From assembly GCA_002324875.1 (NCBI GenBank), contig NTJG01000014.1, positions 1 through 64,000 on the forward strand: 64,000 bases of DNA, read 5' to 3'. This DNA comes from Lysobacteraceae bacterium NML93-0793. Lineage in GTDB: Bacteria; Pseudomonadota; Gammaproteobacteria; Xanthomonadales; Xanthomonadaceae. The notes beneath the pieces are model-generated. The model did not search any database. It was not told the origin of the DNA and worked only from the letters and a program-made list of their open reading frames with translations. The translations under genes and the position numbers were made by a program. Of this stretch, positions 42,025 to 50,565 are shown in pieces (the stretch's first letter is position 1; every line of letters starts with the position of its first letter).

Positions 42025-42092
42025 TGTAGGAGCGCGCTCGCGCGCGAAGGGGCTTTCAGGTGAAGCCCATCGCGCGCCAGCGCCCTCTTGCA
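42025..42092. repeat. REP-like element, copy B (GTAGGAGCGCGC type)
   Basis: The left arm (42025-42047) is identical to that of copy A; the right arm (42070-42092) has degenerated (CGCCCTCTTGCA in place of CGCGCTCCTACA). Copies A and B are in direct orientation and about 106 bases apart, suggesting a local duplication. Confidence 0.78.
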
Positions 42093-42107
42093 GGGACTCT
42101 GGACGCG

Positions 42108-42656
42108 TCAGAGCTTTCCAGCCATCCGCGCGAGCGTCGTGTCGCGCCAGAACACGTGATGCAGCGCGACCATCGCCACGTGGCCGGCAATCAACGCGAG
42201 CAGCGTCCACGCCAGCACACCGTGGGACAGGTTGGCGGGCGCCATCATCCAGGCGATCTGTTCGCCGGTCTGCGGGAACAACGGCACGCCCCATGGCGCG
42301 AAGCCGCGGCCGCTGCCGTATTCGCGCAGCAGGGCGACGGTGGGGATGTAGGCCATCAGCGCATAGAGCAGTGCATGGCCCAGGCCGGCAAGGCGGCCGA
42401 CGACGGTGCGCGGATGCGGCGGACGATAGCGCCACTGCGACAGACCCCAGGCGCCGCGCAGCAGGATCGCCAGCATCAGCAGCGTGCCGACCGGCTTGTG
42501 CGTGCCGACGAGGAAGGCGGTCAGCGGGTGCTTGCCCAGGGTCAGCTTCACGCCCATGCCGGTGAACTGCCAGGCGAAGAGGGCGGCCATGCCCCAGTGC
42601 AGCGCACGCGTGACCAGGCCGTAGCGCGCGGGCGAGTCGGTCCAGCGTGAGTGCAT
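42108..42656 (-). CDS. Cytochrome b561 family protein (CybB-like)
   Basis: The 182-residue membrane protein has four helices and the family start RYGLVTRALHWGMAALFAWQF. Its histidines (RALHWG, GTHKPVG, LGHALLYA, LIAGHVAMVALHH) are placed to ligate two b hemes. Such proteins are quinol:acceptor oxidoreductases; E. coli CybB passes electrons from ubiquinol to superoxide. The ATG at 42656 gives the usual length; an ATG at 42692 would add twelve residues and lacks a ribosome-binding site. It is divergent from fabV and its end abuts the repeats. Confidence 0.88.
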   Translation of the reverse strand: MHSRWTDSPARYGLVTRALHWGMAALFAWQFTGMGVKLTLGKHPLTAFLVGTHKPVGTLLMLAILLRGAWGLSQWRYRPPHPRTVVGRLAGLGHALLYALMAYIPTVALLREYGSGRGFAPWGVPLFPQTGEQIAWMMAPANLSHGVLAWTLLALIAGHVAMVALHHVFWRDTTLARMAGKL

Positions 42657-42813
42657 CAGGTGCTTCCGGAGCGGATGAGGGCCACAGTTCATCGGCCGGG
42701 CTGCGCGCTGTCAATCGCGGCGCTGGCGACGTGCACCATCGACCCCCGTACGGGACCGCGGCGACCCCAGCCCGTAAACTGGGCGCCACGTTTCCAGACA
42801 CACGGGCAGCACA

Positions 42814-44025
42814 GTGATCATCCATCCCAAGGTCCGCGGCTTCATCTGCACCACCACGCATCCGACCGGTTGCGACCGCAACGTGCGCGACCAGATCGAA
42901 GCGACCAAGGCGCGCGGGGTGCGCAGCGACGGTCCGAAGAAGGTGCTGGTGATCGGCGCGTCGAGCGGCTATGGCCTCGCGGCGCGCATCAGTGCGGCCT
43001 TCGGCTTCGGCGCCGACACGCTGGGCGTGTTCTTCGAAAAGCCTGGCACCGAGAAGAAGCCCGGCACCGCCGGCTGGTACAACGCCGCGGCCTTCGACAG
43101 GTACGCCAAGCAGGCCGGTCTCTACAGCCGCTCGATCAACGGAGACGCGTTCTCCGACGAAGCGCGCGCGCAGGCGATCGAGCTGATCAAAAACGAGATG
43201 GGCGGCCAGGTCGACCTGGTCGTCTATTCGCTGGCCTCGCCGGTGCGCAAGCTGCCCGGCACCGGTGAAGTCGTGCGCTCGGCGCTCAAGCCGATCGGCG
43301 AGGCCTACACCTCGACAGCGATCGACACCAACAAGGACCAGATCATCGAGGCTTCGATCGAGCCGGCGACCGAGCAGGAAATCGCCGACACCGTGACGGT
43401 AATGGGCGGCCAGGACTGGCAGCTGTGGATCGATGCGCTGCGCGATGCCGGCGTGCTGGCCGACGGCGCGAAGACCGTGGCCTTCAGCTACATCGGCACC
43501 GAGATCACCTGGCCGATCTACTGGCACGGCGCGCTGGGCAAGGCCAAGGCCGACCTCGACGCGACCGCGCGGCGTCTCGATGCACAGCTGGCGACGACCG
43601 GCGGCAGTGCGAACGTCGCCGTGCTCAAGTCGGTGGTCACCCAGGCCAGCGCGGCGATTCCGGTGCTGCCGCTGTACATCGCCATCGCGTTCAAGGTGAT
43701 GAAGCAGGCCGGTCTGCACGAGGGCACGCTCGACCAGCTCGACCGCCTGTTCCGCGAGCGCATGTACCGCGCCGACGGCGCGCCGGCCGAGCTCGATGAA
43801 GAAGGGCGCCTGCGTCTCGACGACTGGGAACTGCGCGACGACGTGCAGGCGCAGTGCAAGGCGCTGTGGCCGCAGATCACCACCGACAACCTGTTCGCGC
43901 TGACCGATTACGCGGGCTACAAGCACGAGTTCCTGAAGCTCTTCGGCTTCGAGCGCGACGACGTGGACTACGACGCGGACGTGGATCCGGTCGCGGAGTT
44001 CGACGTGGTCGAACTTCGCGACTGA
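42814..44025 (+). CDS. fabV: Enoyl-ACP reductase FabV (trans-2-enoyl-CoA reductase family)
   Basis: The 403-residue NADH-dependent reductase performs the last step of each fatty-acid elongation cycle. It begins [28 protein letters not shown] and has the cofactor region [34 protein letters not shown]. The catalytic Y-x8-K is Y236 and K245 ([11 protein letters not shown]), the FabV spacing that differs from FabI. FabV enzymes are typically triclosan-resistant. The start is GTG at 42814. A terminator follows, so it is a single-gene unit. No fabI is visible in this window. Confidence 0.96.
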   Translation: MIIHPKVRGFICTTTHPTGCDRNVRDQIEATKARGVRSDGPKKVLVIGASSGYGLAARISAAFGFGADTLGVFFEKPGTEKKPGTAGWYNAAAFDRYAKQAGLYSRSINGDAFSDEARAQAIELIKNEMGGQVDLVVYSLASPVRKLPGTGEVVRSALKPIGEAYTSTAIDTNKDQIIEASIEPATEQEIADTVTVMGGQDWQLWIDALRDAGVLADGAKTVAFSYIGTEITWPIYWHGALGKAKADLDATARRLDAQLATTGGSANVAVLKSVVTQASAAIPVLPLYIAIAFKVMKQAGLHEGTLDQLDRLFRERMYRADGAPAELDEEGRLRLDDWELRDDVQAQCKALWPQITTDNLFALTDYAGYKHEFLKLFGFERDDVDYDADVDPVAEFDVVELRD

Positions 44026-44044
44026 GCGAAGTCCCGCGAACGAG

Positions 44045-44069
44045 AAGCCCCGCGCGTGCGGGGCTTTTT
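44045..44069 (+). terminator. fabV terminator
   Basis: AAGCCCCGC, loop GCGT, GCGGGGCTT form a perfect 9-bp stem followed by TTTC (T run 44065-44069). Confidence 0.88.
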
Positions 44070-44098
44070 CGTGGCGCGTCCTTCGTGCCGGTGTCCGC

Positions 44099-44341
44099 TC
44101 AGTTCACGTACTTCACGACGATCGCACCCAACGCGAGCACGGCGCCGGCCAGCGTCGCAACGCGGATCTGCCGCCGCGTGCCGTAGGCGATCAGCGCACA
44201 CCCGAGGGCGCCTGCGAGATTGCGGGGGCTCTGTCCGTAGAACGTGAAGTCGATGAGGTGGATCACGGCGAAGACCACCGCCGCCACGACAAGGAATCTG
44301 CTGGCGGCAGGTGCCCGTGTCCCGATACCGGTCGTGTCCAT
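44099..44341 (-). CDS. Small membrane protein of unknown function
   Basis: The 80-residue protein has three hydrophobic stretches (FLVVAAVVFAVIHLIDFTF, NLAGALGCALIAYGT, VATLAGAVLALGAIVVKYV), so two or three transmembrane helices. It has no motif I recognise. The ATG at 44341 (MDTTGIGTRAP) is chosen over one 34 codons upstream because the extension is basic and low-complexity and overlaps the next gene. It lies 43 bases after the DUF6714-like gene on the same strand and may be co-transcribed with it. Confidence 0.6.
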   Translation of the reverse strand: MDTTGIGTRAPAASRFLVVAAVVFAVIHLIDFTFYGQSPRNLAGALGCALIAYGTRRQIRVATLAGAVLALGAIVVKYVN

Positions 44342-44384
44342 CGCGGGGTGTCCGTTTCCCTGGTCGTCGTGACCGTCGTCGATT

Positions 44385-44819
44385 CTACGACGCGTGGTCT
44401 TCCAGTATCGAGGCCGACGACCGTGCGCCGCAGTCGTCCGCATGGTGCCGCAGGAATGCGATCACCGCCTGCTTCTGCGCGGTGTCGAACCGGCTCCATC
44501 GTGCGGCGAAACTCGGCCGTCGCGGATCGTCGCCGGGCGGCGTCAGCATGCCGATGACCGCATCCGCGAGCCCGGAGGACGGATTGCGGAGCGCCGCGCA
44601 CATGAAGGCAGGCAGGTAGTGGGCGAAGCCCGCGGGCGACAGGAAGCGGAGCGCGCAGCTGTGGTGGTCGAGTTCCGGATCGGCGACGTCCAGCCAGCGG
44701 CGGCCGCGGAAGACGTCCAGTGCGCCTTCGCTTCCGAACTGGAACAGGTCGTGATCGGGCGGTCGCGCGATGTCCGCGAATGCCGATTCGATTCCGGCCA
44801 GCAGAGGATTTGGATTCAC
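44385..44819 (-). CDS. Small cytosolic protein resembling DUF6714
   Basis: The 144-residue soluble protein has no signal or membrane segment. The central part, LDHHSCALRFLSPAGFAHYLPAFMCAALR, followed by RWSRFDTAQKQAVIAFLRHHADDC, resembles DUF6714, a family I know only as uncharacterised bacterial proteins. The assignment is from memory of the pattern and is tentative. It is divergent from the alkB-like gene, with about 170 bases between starts. Confidence 0.6.
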   Translation of the reverse strand: MNPNPLLAGIESAFADIARPPDHDLFQFGSEGALDVFRGRRWLDVADPELDHHSCALRFLSPAGFAHYLPAFMCAALRNPSSGLADAVIGMLTPPGDDPRRPSFAARWSRFDTAQKQAVIAFLRHHADDCGARSSASILEDHAS

Positions 44820-44992
44820 GGATCGATCCGGATTGACCGCGGTTTCCGACGTCCCGGTACGGGAGCGCGCGGCCGGGCATGCTCCGATGGCGGGCGGACG
44901 CCGTCAAGCGCGTCCGGGAACGGCTGTCGCCACCCTTCGCAGGGTGCGAGACGCGGCTGTTCCAGACTGGCGGCATACCGGACCCGTGTGCC

Positions 44993-45601
44993 ATGGACCT
45001 GTTTTCCTCCGCTCCCGCATCCATCCATCTGATCGACGATGCCGAAGGCGGCATCCGCTGTTGGCCGGGCGCGGTCGATGCCACGACCGCGGCCGCGTGG
45101 TTCGAAGCTCTCCACCGAGGGGCGCACTGGGAAACGCAGCAACGGCCGATGTACGACCGCGTGGTCGAGGTCCCGCGGCGGTTGGCGTCGTACCGGCTGG
45201 ATGATCTGCCGTCGGACCTGCCGCTGGCGGACATGCTGGCCGTGGTGCGGCGGCTGGCGCCGGCGCCGTACACCGCGGCGGGGTTGAATCTCTATCGCGA
45301 CGGGCGTGACGGCGTGGCGATGCATCACGACAAGCTGCACACGCTGGTGCCGGGCCATCCGATCGCGCTGCTGTCGCTGGGCGCGCCGCGGCGCATGCTG
45401 CTGCGCGAAAAGGCCGAGGGCGCCAAGGCGCGCGCGATCGATCACGCGCCGGGCAGCCTGCTGGTGATGAGCCACGCCTCGCAGCGCACCCACCTGCACG
45501 GCATTCCCAAGACCGTACGCACGGTCGGGCCGCGGATCAGCGTGGTGTTCCGTGTCCGGGCACCGGCGGCGGTCGACGAGGACCGCGCCGACACGCCCTG
45601 A
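44993..45601 (+). CDS. alkB: AlkB-like 2-oxoglutarate/iron dioxygenase
   Basis: The 202-residue protein resembles AlkB/ALKBH2-type enzymes that oxidatively remove alkyl groups from DNA or RNA bases. The iron ligands are H111, D113 (VAMHHDKLHTL) and H169 (THLHGIPKT), and the 2-oxoglutarate/base-binding arginines R181 and R187 are in RISVVFR. LNLYRDGRDGVAM and IALLSLGAPRRMLLRE are canonical for the ALKBH2 branch. The ATG at 44993 is used because the 38-codon upstream extension is not family-like. It is convergent with the acylase gene, only six bases apart, with no terminator between. Confidence 0.88.
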   Translation: MDLFSSAPASIHLIDDAEGGIRCWPGAVDATTAAAWFEALHRGAHWETQQRPMYDRVVEVPRRLASYRLDDLPSDLPLADMLAVVRRLAPAPYTAAGLNLYRDGRDGVAMHHDKLHTLVPGHPIALLSLGAPRRMLLREKAEGAKARAIDHAPGSLLVMSHASQRTHLHGIPKTVRTVGPRISVVFRVRAPAAVDEDRADTP

Positions 45602-45607
45602 GCCGAC

Positions 45608-48175
45608 TCAGCGCGGCACCAGCCGCAGCGTGTGCGCCGTCGCCTGCGGCAGAAACGGTGACGGCCGGCCCTGCGCCCAGTCGGCGTGGCCCGCGCCCCA
45701 GTATGGCGACAACGGATGGCCGCTCTGGCCGCCGGGCATGTTCGCGATGCCGTCGGCCTCGTGGCCGGGCGCGACCACCATGCGTTGGGAGGCGCCGAAC
45801 GCCGGGCCCTGCACACGCGGCACCGTGCCGTCGCCGGGCAGCGGTTCGGCCGGCATGCACAGCAGGCGCTTGCCGAGCAGCGGAATTGCGGCGGCGAGCG
45901 GATGGCAGATCGCAGTGGTGTTGCGTTCGCCCCAGGTGCGCTCGGCGAGCGGGCCACGTGCGCCCAGTTCATCGCGCACTTCGCGCGCGGCATCCTCGAA
46001 CAGCGCCTGCCAGCCGTCGTCGGTCGGCACGCAGGTGCCGCGCTGCGTCTCTGCGGTGCATGCGAAGAGGCGTGGCAGCAGATGCGCAGGGCGTTGCGTC
46101 ACCAGTGGCCAGGCCACGCCCTCGAATGCGGGCGGATCGGGCGTTTCGAATCCGGCGCCGAGGGCTGCGCGCGCCGGTGCGGCCAGGCCGTCGGCGAGCC
46201 GGGCATGGACGGCGAGGCGCCACGCGCGAACGAGGCGATAGGCGGCGGAATCGACGTCTGCGTGGCCGGTCCAGTCGTGCGAGGCGGCGTCGAGCGCGTG
46301 CAGGGCGCTGTCGTCGGCGGCGCCGCCGGACACGTCGCGCAGCAGATCGTGCCACTGCGACAGCAGCACTGCGCGGTCGTCGAGCTGGATCGCCAGCAGG
46401 TCGGCCTCGGTGAACCGCGCACGCGCCTGCATGCCGTCGCGGATCTGCCAGGCGCGAATGCCCAGCGCAGCGCCGCCGTCGCCGATGCGGGCGAAGTCTT
46501 CACCATCGACCACGCGACTGTTCGCGGTCCACAGGCGGTCGGCATCGCGTCGAAGCGGGGAGACATCGATGGCGATCGGCCACGGCGCGCAGACATTCGT
46601 GCCCGCGGCCGCGTCGCCCGCCAGACGGGGCTGCGACACGCTGCGGCCGTCGCAGCCCGGGCCGCGCACCGGAATCGGCCCGAGCAGTCGCCAGGCGATG
46701 CGACCGGCGCGGTCGCCGATCACGAGATTCTGGGTCGGCGTCGCCGTGCGATCGGCGATGGTCAGGGCGTCGTCGAGATCGCGGGCGCGGGCGAAATCGG
46801 CCAGTCCGAAGTTCAAGGCGCCGGGCAGATGCGCGGCCCAACGCAGCGCGAGCGCGCTGCCGTCGTCCTCGCGGTGGACCAGCGGGCCCCAAGCGGTGTC
46901 TTCGACCACGCGCGTGACCGGCACGCCGCCGGCGATCTCGATGCGCTCCTCGTGGCGCACGACCGGGGTGCATCCGCTCACCGCGCCCTCGGTGCACGGC
47001 CGCACGCGCTGCCAGTCGAGGTAGTCGCCGTAGCTGTTGGTGAAGCCCCAGGCGACGTGGGTATTGCTGCCGACGATGACGGCCGGCAGCCCGGGCAGGG
47101 TGAAGCCGGTCACATCGACCTGACCCCCCGGCGCATCCGGATCGGGATAGCGCAGGCGCGCCCGGAACCAGATGTTGGGCGCGCGCAGGCCCAGGTGCAT
47201 GTCGTCGGCGACCAGGGCACGGCCGTCGGCGGTCAGCGCGCCCGACACGGCGAAGTTGTTGCTGCCCGGTTTCAGGTCCGCCGCTGCAGGTGGCTCACCA
47301 GGGCCGCTCGACCACGCGGTGGAAGAACGGAGGCCGGTCTGCGAAGCGAACGGTGGCGCGAGGGCCGCATGGGCCGACGGGGGTAAAACCCTGTCGTGCG
47401 CCGATCCGACCGATGCGAACGGCGATGCTTCGCCGCGCGCAGCCTCGATGTCCGCCGCATCCAGCGTGCGCAGATCCACGACTTCCGCGCCCGGCAGCAC
47501 CGCATCGCCGCGTGCATCGCCGAACAGCGGCGCATCCCAGCGGCTGCCGTCGTGCGCGAACAGGCCGAACAGCGCCGGCGGCAGCGCAGGCTGCAAGCGG
47601 TGCATCGCCAGTTCGCGCGCATTGGTCGCGTCCTGCAGATCGAAGTACATCGCGAAGCCGGTCAATGCCGAATCCGCCGGCGTCCACGGCTGCGGTGTCT
47701 GCCGCAACAGCAGATACGCCCACGGCCGCGCGCCCAGCGACGCGAGCCCGGCATTGGCGCCATCGGCATAGGCCTGGAGCTGCGGCATGCGATCGCCGGC
47801 CACCGCAGCCAGATCGGCCTGCACGCGCGCGCGCATGCGGTGCACGCGGTTGCGGCGGTCGGTCTCGAGCGCGCGTTCGCCGAACAGCGCCGAGAGTTCG
47901 CCCGCCGGCAAGCGCCGCATCAGGTCCATCTCGAAATAGCGTTCCTGCGCGTGCACGAAGCCGAGCGCACGCATCGCATCGGTCTCGCTGGCGGCGGTGA
48001 TCGTCACCACACCGGCCGCATCGCGCTCGATCGTCACAGGTGCGTCGAGTCCGGTCAGCGACCGGTCGCCGTCGAGCGCCGGCAGACTGGCGCGCAGCGT
48101 CAGCCAGACGAGGAGGCCGGCCGCGAGCACCAGCACGACCAGCGCGAGTACCGCCCGCAGGATCCACTTGCGCAT
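45608..48175 (-). CDS. Penicillin acylase family protein (Ntn-hydrolase)
   Basis: The 855-residue precursor starts with a membrane anchor or uncleaved signal (WILRAVLALVVLVLAAGLLVWLTL, residues 4-27). The family enzyme autocleaves before a serine nucleophile; here S305 in LKPGSNNFAVSG, giving an alpha part up to 304 and a beta part of 551 residues. THVAWGFTN and the C-terminal GQSGHPLSPYWGAGHADWAQGRPSPF substrate/product loops are present. Relatives cleave amide side chains of beta-lactams, cyclic lipopeptides or acyl-homoserine lactones; the substrate here is not predictable. The YegD-like gene lies 85 bases upstream on the same strand. Confidence 0.9.
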   Translation of the reverse strand: MRKWILRAVLALVVLVLAAGLLVWLTLRASLPALDGDRSLTGLDAPVTIERDAAGVVTITAASETDAMRALGFVHAQERYFEMDLMRRLPAGELSALFGERALETDRRNRVHRMRARVQADLAAVAGDRMPQLQAYADGANAGLASLGARPWAYLLLRQTPQPWTPADSALTGFAMYFDLQDATNARELAMHRLQPALPPALFGLFAHDGSRWDAPLFGDARGDAVLPGAEVVDLRTLDAADIEAARGEASPFASVGSAHDRVLPPSAHAALAPPFASQTGLRSSTAWSSGPGEPPAAADLKPGSNNFAVSGALTADGRALVADDMHLGLRAPNIWFRARLRYPDPDAPGGQVDVTGFTLPGLPAVIVGSNTHVAWGFTNSYGDYLDWQRVRPCTEGAVSGCTPVVRHEERIEIAGGVPVTRVVEDTAWGPLVHREDDGSALALRWAAHLPGALNFGLADFARARDLDDALTIADRTATPTQNLVIGDRAGRIAWRLLGPIPVRGPGCDGRSVSQPRLAGDAAAGTNVCAPWPIAIDVSPLRRDADRLWTANSRVVDGEDFARIGDGGAALGIRAWQIRDGMQARARFTEADLLAIQLDDRAVLLSQWHDLLRDVSGGAADDSALHALDAASHDWTGHADVDSAAYRLVRAWRLAVHARLADGLAAPARAALGAGFETPDPPAFEGVAWPLVTQRPAHLLPRLFACTAETQRGTCVPTDDGWQALFEDAAREVRDELGARGPLAERTWGERNTTAICHPLAAAIPLLGKRLLCMPAEPLPGDGTVPRVQGPAFGASQRMVVAPGHEADGIANMPGGQSGHPLSPYWGAGHADWAQGRPSPFLPQATAHTLRLVPR

Positions 48176-48260
48176 GCCCGATTCCCCGGCCGCGGCAGAT
48201 GCGGCGCGGTCCGATTATTCCACGGGCCTGTGGCGGGCCGGCGCGCAGCCGGCGGGCGGC

Positions 48261-49619
48261 TCAGTTGCGTGCGTGCTCGGCCAGGCCCGAGACCACGCCG
48301 AGCGACGGATCCCCGCGCACGATGCGTGCAGCCGGAAAGCGCGCCTGCGCCGCCGCCTGCACATAGGGCGCACCGGACATGCCGCCGGTCAGGAACAGGC
48401 TGTCGGGCGGGGCGTCGAGATCGCCGCGGACTTCGTCGAGCAGCGTGCCGATGGTGTCGAGAAAACGCGCGCTCGCCGCTTCGAGGTCGGCGCGCGTGGC
48501 GTCGACCTGCAGACCCGGCTCTACGTAATCGAGCGCATGCCCGGCAGTCTCGGCTTCGCTCAACCGCACCTTCATGCCTTCGACGCCGCGATACAGGCGC
48601 GTCGTGCCGCCGTCGCGCTGCAGCGCCTGCAGGCGCGGGCCGAACGGCGCATCGACATGGCCGAAATCGCGCTTGTGGAACTCGCGCTGGCGCGGCATGT
48701 CCTGGACGGTCGCGGCCTCGACGAAGTGATGCACCGGAATGCGGCTTGCGCCCTTGCCGAACAGCGGCATGACCTGGGCCATGCTCAGCGCAAGATCGAC
48801 GTCGGTGCCGCCGTTGCCCACGCCCCAGGCGCGCAGCACGCGCGGCGCGGCCTCGCCACCGACGTCTGCAAGCGCGATGTCGGTGGTGCCGCCGCCGATG
48901 TCGACGACCAGCGTGGTGTGCCGCTGCGGACTTCCGGCGTGGTAGTGCAGCGCGGCCGCGGCGGGCTCCTCCAGAAACTCGATCGAATCGAACCCGGCCT
49001 GCGCGGCCGCCTCGCGCAGCAGGGCGAGCGCCTGTTCGCCGCCGGCCTCGCCCATCGAGCTGCGGAAGCGCACAGGCCGGCCCAGCGTCGCCGCGCGTAC
49101 GGTGGTGCCGAGCTGCTGGCTGGCGGTCAGGCGGATGTGCTCGAGGATGTGCGCGGCGATGCCGGTGATGGTCTCCTTCGCGCGCGGGTGCAGGTTGAAG
49201 CCCAGCATCGATTTCGGCGACTGCACCAGGTTGCCACTGCCTTCGAGCAGATAGCTTTCGATGGCCGCTTCGCCGAAGACCGCGTGCTGCAGGTCGGCGG
49301 CCGAACTCTCGGCTTCGCGCATCCGGGTTTCCAGCCATTGCCGGCGCACGATGCGGATCGCGTCGCGGCGCAGCTGCGCGGACGGGCGCGCGACGCCACC
49401 GGCGCGGGTCTCCTCGCTGCGCAGCGAACGGGCGATCGCGTCGACCTCGGCCTCCATCGCGTCGTCGAGTTCGAACGCGTCGAGGTCGGGCAGGGTGGTC
49501 GGAAAGAACACCGCGGTGCGGAACTGCGGCTGTCCGTCGAAGCGGATGTGCACCAGGTCGCCGCCGATGCGCGCAGCGGCCGCGGAGTAGCTGGTGCCGA
49601 AATCGATACCGATCTTCAT
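48261..49619 (-). CDS. Hsp70 family protein, YegD-like
   Basis: The 452-residue protein has the Hsp70/actin ATPase core: MKIGIDFGTSYSAAAA (phosphate 1), FLEEPAAAALHYHAG, VVDIGGGTTDIALADVG (phosphate 2) and FLTGGMSGAPYVQ (adenosine). It ends at about residue 450 without the substrate-binding beta-sandwich of DnaK, as in YegD, whose role is unknown. The insertion at residues 50-130 is characteristic of YegD-like proteins. It may be co-transcribed with the downstream acylase. Confidence 0.88.
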   Translation of the reverse strand: MKIGIDFGTSYSAAAARIGGDLVHIRFDGQPQFRTAVFFPTTLPDLDAFELDDAMEAEVDAIARSLRSEETRAGGVARPSAQLRRDAIRIVRRQWLETRMREAESSAADLQHAVFGEAAIESYLLEGSGNLVQSPKSMLGFNLHPRAKETITGIAAHILEHIRLTASQQLGTTVRAATLGRPVRFRSSMGEAGGEQALALLREAAAQAGFDSIEFLEEPAAAALHYHAGSPQRHTTLVVDIGGGTTDIALADVGGEAAPRVLRAWGVGNGGTDVDLALSMAQVMPLFGKGASRIPVHHFVEAATVQDMPRQREFHKRDFGHVDAPFGPRLQALQRDGGTTRLYRGVEGMKVRLSEAETAGHALDYVEPGLQVDATRADLEAASARFLDTIGTLLDEVRGDLDAPPDSLFLTGGMSGAPYVQAAAQARFPAARIVRGDPSLGVVSGLAEHARN

Positions 49620-49707
49620 GAAGGGCGACAGGCGTGAAGGCGGGCGAGTCTACGCCGAAGCCGCCGTTGCTGCAGGCCGGCCGCGGCGGCGCACGTGACG
49701 TCTGAGA

Positions 49708-49730
49708 ATGCGAAATGCATCTATTCGCAT
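49708..49730. promoter_or_regulatory. Palindrome upstream of the bacterioferritin gene
   Basis: ATGCGAA (49708-49714), nine bases, TTCGCAT (49724-49730) form a perfect inverted repeat in a locally AT-rich stretch. TAGACT at 49756-49761 is a plausible -10 for bfr, placing the palindrome just upstream of the -35 region. Fur-type control would suit a ferritin, but the match to the Fur consensus is weak. Confidence 0.45.
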
Positions 49731-49792
49731 CCGATCATCGTCATCGCCGTCCCGCTAGACTGCGCCCAGTCCACCGCTGCACGAGTGCCGTC

Positions 49793-50287
49793 ATGAAGGG
49801 TCATCCCGAAGTCGTCGATTACCTGAAGTTCCTGCTGCGCGGGGAGCTGGCGGCACGCGACCAGTATTTCATCCATTCGCGCCGCTACGAGGATCTGGGC
49901 CTGTATCAGCTCTACGCGCGCATCAATCACGAGATGGAAGAGGAGACCCAGCACGCCGATGCGCTGCTGCGGCGCATCCTGTTTCTGGAAGGCGATCCCG
50001 ACATGCGACCCGATGGCTTCGAGCCCGGGCGCACCGTCGAGGAGATGCTGCGCAAGGATCTCGATCTGGAATATCTGGTGCGAGACAACCTCGCCAAGGG
50101 CATCGCGCTGTGCGAGACCCACGGTGATTACGTCACCCGCGACATTCTGGTGACCCAGCTGGCCGACACCGAGGAAGACCATACCCGTTGGCTGGAGAAA
50201 CAGCTGCGGCTGATCCGGATGGTCGGTCTGGAGAACTACCAGCAGAGCCGCATGGGCGAGGCCGAGGGCACGCACGCCGGGGTGTGA
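49793..50287 (+). CDS. bfr: Bacterioferritin-type ferritin lacking the heme-ligand methionine
   Basis: The 164-residue four-helix protein stores iron as a 24-mer. The ferroxidase ligands are present: E18 ([11 protein letters not shown]), E51, H54 (EETQHAD), E93 (DLDLEYL), E127 and H130 (TEEDH). At the position of E. coli Met52, the inter-subunit heme ligand, this protein has T52, so heme binding in the usual way is unlikely. [12 protein letters not shown] and the C-terminal [19 protein letters not shown] are typical Bfr. The ATG at 49793 gives the normal [11 protein letters not shown]; an extension to 49715 is rejected. It is a single-gene unit. Confidence 0.92.
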   Translation: MKGHPEVVDYLKFLLRGELAARDQYFIHSRRYEDLGLYQLYARINHEMEEETQHADALLRRILFLEGDPDMRPDGFEPGRTVEEMLRKDLDLEYLVRDNLAKGIALCETHGDYVTRDILVTQLADTEEDHTRWLEKQLRLIRMVGLENYQQSRMGEAEGTHAGV

Positions 50288-50317
50288 GGGCCGAATGCGC
50301 TCGAGCCAGTGACCAGG

Positions 50318-50342
50318 AACGCCCGCGCTTGCCGCGGGCGTT
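50318..50342 (+). terminator. bfr terminator
   Basis: AACGCCCGCG, loop CTTGC, CGCGGGCGTT form a perfect 10-bp stem, followed by CTGCTTC. The tail is poor in T, so efficiency is uncertain; it could also serve the convergent tpm transcript. Confidence 0.6.
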
Positions 50343-50461
50343 CTGCTTCGGGTTTTCCCCGCAAGCCTGATCAGCGCCGCGTCTGAGTTGCGCAACCTCA
50401 CTCAGCCGCCATCATCGTGCAAGCGGGGATCCCGTGACGTCAGATCATTGAAGCGCAAAGG

Positions 50462-50490
50462 CACTGGGTTCCCGCGTTCGCGGCAATGAC
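50462..50490. repeat. Fragment of a TGGGTTCCCGC-type dispersed repeat
   Basis: CTGGGTTCCCGCGTTCGCGG followed by AATGACG resembles the common intergenic element TGGGTCCCCGCCTTCGCGGGGATGACG. The remainder of 50343-50565 contains no gene or signal I can support. Confidence 0.4.
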
Positions 50491-50565
50491 GAGGTCAAGC
50501 GCCTCGGTCGGGACACGGCATGCGTCAGGCTCCGCCGGCAGGGGCAGGCGCGGGGTACTGCGCCC

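Noticed and set aside
41746-42107. Possible insertion sequence between asnB and the cytochrome b561 gene
   Set aside because: No transposase frame and no target-site duplication; the gap is explained by two REP-like elements.
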